A DNA stretch of 23,606 bases from RGIG995 sp045603745 (GTDB lineage: Bacteria > Bacillota > Clostridia > Oscillospirales > UBA644), in assembly GCA_045603745.1 (NCBI GenBank), contig JAZUMQ010000027.1:1-23606 (forward strand), in the 5' to 3' direction. This document shows, one piece after another, positions 20,733 to 23,606 of the stretch. Numbering within the stretch: position 1 is the first letter of the stretch; each line of letters starts with the position of its first letter. The notes under the pieces were generated by a model. That model searched no databases, was not told where the DNA came from, and saw only the letters and a list, made by a program, of their open reading frames with translations. Made by a program: the position numbers and the translations under genes.

Positions 20733-21233
20733 ATGTTTCAAAAGGGAGAGCACGTTATTTACAAAAACAACGGCGTATGTCTTGTAGAAGACATTCGTCC
20801 CCTATCATTCGGCACGGCACAAAGAGAATATTACATATTGCGTCCGTTGAACAACGAAGGCACCGTTTACGTGCCCGTCGACGGCGGAGAAAACGCCCCA
20901 AAGCCGAAAAAGATTCCCACCCGAGAGGAAATCGACGGGTTGATCTATCAAGCGGAACACTCAGATTTGAAATGGATCGAAAACAGTAAAATGCGCATCG
21001 TCGCCTTTGATAAATTACTTTCGTCCGGAGATCGGGCTTCCATTTTGTGGCTCTTAAAAATGCTGAGTGCAAAGAAGGAAGAAGATGCCGCCCGGAACAA
21101 AAAATTATGCGCAAACGAGGAACGAATCCTTGCTACGGCAGAAAAAATTATTATCGAAGAATTCGCCTTTGCACTGCAATTACCCAAGCAAAAAATCGTT
21201 CCTTATATTCTCCAGAAAATTGAAAAGAAATAA
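20733..21233 (+). CDS. CarD/CdnL-like RNA polymerase-binding regulator
   Basis: A 166-residue CarD-family protein. The N-terminal RNA polymerase-interacting domain (1-60) has the typical KGEHVIYKNNGVCLVEDIRPL opening, the YYILRPL strand and YVPVDG. The C-terminal helical domain (70-165) would contact the upstream edge of the promoter bubble. CarD proteins stabilise open complexes at rRNA and other promoters. The chosen start at 20733 has AAAGGAGA upstream, and the translated N-terminus aligns with the family. It is monocistronic, with its own promoter and a strong terminator. Confidence 0.88.
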   Translation: MFQKGEHVIYKNNGVCLVEDIRPLSFGTAQREYYILRPLNNEGTVYVPVDGGENAPKPKKIPTREEIDGLIYQAEHSDLKWIENSKMRIVAFDKLLSSGDRASILWLLKMLSAKKEEDAARNKKLCANEERILATAEKIIIEEFAFALQLPKQKIVPYILQKIEKK

Positions 21234-21238
21234 ACACA

Positions 21239-21275
21239 AAGAGGATGATGAAAACATCATCCTCTTCCCTTTTAT
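21239..21275. terminator. Strong bidirectional terminator between CarD-like and dut
   Basis: AAGAGGATGATG (21239-21250) pairs perfectly with CATCATCCTCTT (21255-21266) around an AAAA loop, with T-rich sequence after it. The facing dut gene ends at 21272, so it serves both. Confidence 0.9.
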
Positions 21276-21709
21276 TTCGTACCCGTAGAACCGAATCCGC
21301 CGACACCCCGATCGGTATCGGAAAGATCGGAAACTTCATCAAATTCAACCCGAAGAAAGGGCGTTATGACCAATTGAGCGATTCGCTCCCCGGCGTCAAT
21401 CTTCTGAACTTCTCCGGAATGATTGTACAGAGAAACCATGATCTCACCCCGATAATCGGCGTCAATTACGCCCACCTTGTTGGCAGGGGCAAGCCCCCGT
21501 TTGGTAGCAAGTCCGCTTCGGGCATAGATCAATCCGGCATACCCCTCGGGAATTTCCATGGCAATTCCGGTATGGATCAAAAGCGTCTGTCCCGGTTGCA
21601 ACTCAGCCCCTGTAAGAGCGTACAAATCTGCCCCGGCGGCGGATTGCGAACCATAAGTGGGCATCTGAGCGTTGGAATCAAGTTTTTTAAAGCGTACGTG
21701 AACTGCCAT
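21272..21709 (-). CDS. dut: dUTP diphosphatase
   Basis: A 145-residue trimeric dUTPase that converts dUTP to dUMP and pyrophosphate, keeping uracil out of DNA and supplying dTMP synthesis. All five motifs are visible: AAGADLYA (I), ARSGLA in YARSGLATKRG (II), GVIDADYRGEI (III), ERIAQLVI (IV) and the C-terminal RGVGGFGSTG (V). AAAGGGG precedes the ATG. It is a housekeeping copy with its own promoter; nothing links it to the phage cassette. Confidence 0.96.
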   Translation of the reverse strand: MAVHVRFKKLDSNAQMPTYGSQSAAGADLYALTGAELQPGQTLLIHTGIAMEIPEGYAGLIYARSGLATKRGLAPANKVGVIDADYRGEIMVSLYNHSGEVQKIDAGERIAQLVITPFLRVEFDEVSDLSDTDRGVGGFGSTGTK

Positions 21710-21740
21710 ATTCTTTCCCCTTTTCTATTTTGATACCTAT

Positions 21741-21769
21741 ATTATAGCAAATTTTTCGCCTCAATGCAA
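21741..21769 (-). promoter_or_regulatory. Promoter of dut
   Basis: On the minus strand TTGCAT (21764-21769), 17 bases, TATAAT (21741-21746), 31 bases before the ATG. Confidence 0.75.
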
Positions 21770-21805
21770 GGAAAAAAGTGTTACATTATAAAAATATTGA
21801 TAAGA

Positions 21806-21834
21806 AAGAACCGCCCGTAAAAGGCGGTTCTTTT
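21806..21834 (-). terminator. Terminator after the esterase gene (distal hairpin)
   Basis: AAGAACCGCC (21806-21815) pairs with GGCGGTTCTT (21823-21832), with T-rich flanks on both strands. Together with the next hairpin it forms a tandem terminator, the esterase gene ending about 150 bases upstream. Confidence 0.7.
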
Positions 21835-21844
21835 CGACAAACTG

Positions 21845-21869
21845 AGCCCTCAGCAAAAGCTGAGGGCTT
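21845..21869 (-). terminator. Terminator after the esterase gene (proximal hairpin)
   Basis: AGCCCTCAGC (21845-21854) pairs with GCTGAGGGCT (21859-21868) around AAAA. The T-run is weak. Between 21870 and 21984 there is AT-rich sequence with no gene that I can support. Confidence 0.6.
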
Positions 21870-21984
21870 AAAACCATTGATATTACAAGTTGTAGTTAGG
21901 ACAAACCACTTCAGATAACAAGTAAAATACATCAAAAAAGGAATTAACATAATATTAAATATGATTGACAGTTCAACTACAGTT

Positions 21985-23031
21985 TCACCCCTTACTTTCA
22001 ATAAAATCCATAACCAAATTCCAATCTTTTCTGCTAAAAAAGTGTGTTCCTGCACGCAGGTGATACCCGATCCTACCGTCATGGAAGGTGTCGCCTACCT
22101 TGGGCAAGCGATCCTCTCCGATCAAGCCATCAAGCCCAAGACGACGGTAAGCAACGGTGGCGGCAACGCAGCAAAGCATTTCCGAATTGGGATCCGCCCA
22201 GTCATCTTGCTCCGCACTTGAAACGTACAAAAAACGCGGCGCGATCGCACTCAGCAAAAAATGCTGGTCGAAAGGCATTTCCTTTTCATTATTGGCATAG
22301 CGCCTATAATTATCGCAATACCAATACGGAAACATTCGCATACTGTCTGCCACATTTTCTCCGATTTTCCCGTGCGTGATTGCCGCACCGTTGCACCCCG
22401 AATCATTGGAAAATACAAACTTAAATCTCTCATCCGTAGCACCACACAAAAGTGCCGTTTTTCCAAGCCGAGAGTGCCCACACACAACAGAACGTGTTTT
22501 ATCCAGTAACACGTTATTTTCAGCATAGTCCATCACTCTCTGACAAGCCCACGCCCAAAAGGCAATTTTGCCGGGTGAATGCGCATCCTTGGGATAACGT
22601 TGATAATACAGCCCGCAAAGTCCGTCATTAAAATCCGGCGTGTCGTTGCTGATATCCTCATAGCAGAAAGATAACACCGCATAACCGCGATCAAGAATCT
22701 CCTCGGTAGGCATATATTTATCGGGGACATTCGGTCTAAAATTAACATGAACAAAAAACGGGAACGGTCCCTTTCCCACGGGGATAACCGCCGTCACAGG
22801 AAAGGTAAAGCAATCCTCGCCCCAATAAGAGGTGATCTTGATGCGTTTTTGAATGGCAATACCCCCAAAATCACTGTAAGAGCGACCCTCCACCCATTTC
22901 ACACAATCGGGCGCAGGCGGTAGATGTCCATATACCTCAAGCTGCATGATCTCCAACATCTGCTTCCGTTCCAAGAGCGGCGGAATGCCACGCTGATCCA
23001 AACATTCCTGAAGAAACTTATATTCTTTCAT
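21985..23031 (-). CDS. Alpha/beta-hydrolase, CE15 glucuronoyl esterase-like
   Basis: A 348-residue serine hydrolase resembling family CE15, which cleaves ester links between glucuronic acid of xylan and lignin alcohols; some relatives act on other carbohydrate esters. The nucleophile motif is VVCGHSRLGK with Ser187, and the typical downstream block DSGCNGAAI follows. The likely acid lies in the SSAEQDDWADP region (271-281), and the base in GTHFFSRKDW with His330. There is no signal peptide or membrane segment, so it looks cytoplasmic, which is unusual for CE15 and suggests action on imported oligosaccharide. AAGGGA precedes the ATG by 8 bases. It has its own promoter and tandem terminators. 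Confidence 0.82.
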   Translation of the reverse strand: MKEYKFLQECLDQRGIPPLLERKQMLEIMQLEVYGHLPPAPDCVKWVEGRSYSDFGGIAIQKRIKITSYWGEDCFTFPVTAVIPVGKGPFPFFVHVNFRPNVPDKYMPTEEILDRGYAVLSFCYEDISNDTPDFNDGLCGLYYQRYPKDAHSPGKIAFWAWACQRVMDYAENNVLLDKTRSVVCGHSRLGKTALLCGATDERFKFVFSNDSGCNGAAITHGKIGENVADSMRMFPYWYCDNYRRYANNEKEMPFDQHFLLSAIAPRFLYVSSAEQDDWADPNSEMLCCVAATVAYRRLGLDGLIGEDRLPKVGDTFHDGRIGYHLRAGTHFFSRKDWNLVMDFIESKG

Positions 23032-23137
23032 AGCATTTTCCCTTCATATACACTATAATATCTTCAATCAAACAATGCACAATATCAATTTTATTATCAT
23101 TCATATAAATAGGAGAATAATACGCATCTGTGCATTC

Positions 23138-23166
23138 ATCATAGCATATTTTTCTGTCCTTGTCAA
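23138..23166 (-). promoter_or_regulatory. Promoter of the esterase gene
   Basis: On the minus strand TTGACA (23161-23166), 17 bases, TATGAT (23138-23143), giving a 5' leader of about 100 bases. An open frame without a start codon runs through this leader (see findings). Confidence 0.75.
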
Positions 23167-23276
23167 GGCTTTCAGAGATTTTTTTCAAATATTCGATAAT
23201 CGTTTTTATGAAACGAGATCAACAGAGTCGGAGGCGTATTTTTCATCAATTATTCATCAGCGAAGCGACTTCATCC

Positions 23277-23323
23277 TTCATTATTCATTCAAAATCCGCT
23301 TGTAGTAGTAAATGAATAATGAA
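23277..23323. repeat. Intergenic inverted repeat
   Basis: TTCATTATTCATT (23277-23289) and AATGAATAATGAA (23311-23323) are perfect 13-base inverted arms around a 21-base centre. A related half (TCAATTATTCATCA with GCGAAGCGAC) lies just left, at 23247-23269. It has the look of a dispersed palindromic intergenic repeat; copy number cannot be judged from one window. No gene is seen between the esterase leader and tRNA-Lys. Confidence 0.6.
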
Positions 23324-23341
23324 AAGTGAACAATACAAACA

Positions 23342-23371
23342 AAAATCCGCCTTCTTACGAAAGCGGATTTT
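23342..23371 (-). terminator. Terminator of the rRNA/tRNA-Lys transcript
   Basis: AAAATCCGC (23342-23350) pairs with GCGGATTTT (23363-23371). On the minus strand a T-rich tract follows (TTTTTGTTTG). It lies 3 bases after the tRNA CCA. Confidence 0.8.
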
Positions 23372-23374
23372 GTT

Positions 23375-23450
23375 TGGTGCACCTTCAGGGACTCGAACCC
23401 GGGACCCACTGATTAAGAGTCAGTTGCTCTACCAACTGAGCTAAAGGTGC
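23375..23450 (-). tRNA. tRNA-Lys(CTT)
   Basis: A full cloverleaf on the minus strand: acceptor GCACCTT/AAGGTGC, D-arm GCTC/GAGC, anticodon stem ACTGA/TCAGT with loop CTCTTAA (anticodon CTT), loop TTCGAGT in the T-arm, and CCA encoded. The T-stem carries one C-T mismatch (second pair). It follows 5S rRNA in the same transcript and reads AAG. Confidence 0.93.
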
Positions 23451-23465
23451 ATATAAAATTAAGAG

Positions 23466-23474
23466 AAAGAGAAT
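23466..23474 (-). other. Pre-5S processing stem, 3' arm
   Basis: AAAGAGAAT here pairs perfectly with ATTCTCTTT at 23592-23600 across the 5S gene, extending its terminal helix. This is the usual substrate for 5S rRNA maturation in Firmicutes (RNase M5-type); the enzyme is inferred. Confidence 0.6.
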
Positions 23475-23590
23475 GTCGGCATCGCCCTATTTTCCCGGGC
23501 CGTCTCCAGCCAAGTATTTTCAGCACCTAAGAGCTTAACTACCGTGTTCGGAATGGGAACGGGTGGAACCTCTTCGTCATAGACACCGAC
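23475..23590 (-). rRNA. rrf: 5S ribosomal RNA
   Basis: About 116 bases on the minus strand, starting GTCGGTGTCTATGACG and ending GGGCGATGCCGAC. The hallmark CCCATTCCGAACACGG and the GTTAAGCTC segment are present, and the termini pair (GTCGG/CCGAC). It lies at the 3' end of an rRNA operon whose 23S gene would be right of the window, followed by tRNA-Lys and a terminator. Confidence 0.95.
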
Positions 23591-23606
23591 TATTCTCTTT
23601 AAAGAA

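Noticed and set aside
1..23606. CRISPR arrays, insertion sequences with transposase, riboswitches
   Set aside because: No regularly spaced repeats, transposase motifs or recognisable aptamer sequences were found on reading both strands.

Overview
The window looks like a chromosomal stretch of a low-to-middle GC Firmicute of the class Clostridia, possibly an uncultured gut lineage; I cannot place it more finely. The grounds are strong AGGAGG-type ribosome sites, many near-consensus TTGACA-17-TATAAT promoters, and typical clostridial families: a PerR-like Fur protein, an XRE regulator with a membrane tail, a CpXC protein, MnmM, an ABC-F protein and a CarD-like protein.

Layout. (1) Positions 1-2449 are the end of an integrated mobile element. 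It holds a 5'-truncated minus-strand gene fragment, a DinJ/YafQ-type toxin-antitoxin pair with its own promoter, operator repeats and terminator, and a tyrosine integrase facing the 3' end of tRNA-Ala(GGC), the likely attachment site. (2) 2446-2670 is a minus-strand tRNA pair, Ser(GCT) then Ala(GGC). (3) 2869-3930 is a CPBP-type membrane protein that has lost its catalytic residues. (4) 4225-13933 is a tight, co-directional phage late-gene cassette: small and large terminase, A118-type portal, GP20-like scaffold, P22-type coat protein, connector and tail-terminator-like genes, tube-like protein, Gp15-family protein, a 49-residue ORF, baseplate hub, an amidase-like protein without catalytic residues but with a SPOR domain, two holin-like proteins and an endolysin. 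No tape measure, distal tail protein, fibre, integrase, repressor or replication gene is visible. (5) 14025-21709 is ordinary chromosome: YgjP-like metallopeptidase, Fur/PerR-like regulator, Pat-type acetyltransferase, XRE regulator, a four-gene translation-related operon (CpXC protein, mnmM, AlaX-like editing protein, ABC-F), a CarD-like protein and dUTPase. (6) 21785-23606 holds tandem terminators, a CE15-like esterase, an intergenic inverted repeat, tRNA-Lys(CTT) and 5S rRNA, the end of an rRNA operon transcribed leftwards.

How it works together. The phage cassette has intact frames, stop/start overlaps and good ribosome sites almost throughout. It could package DNA, build a capsid and lyse the cell, but it cannot integrate, replicate or set the length of a normal siphovirus tail from genes seen here. 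It is the most interesting part of the window: either a decayed prophage or a retained phage-derived particle with an unusual, possibly very short, tail. The frames and motifs are read from sequence; the functional interpretation is inference from family knowledge.
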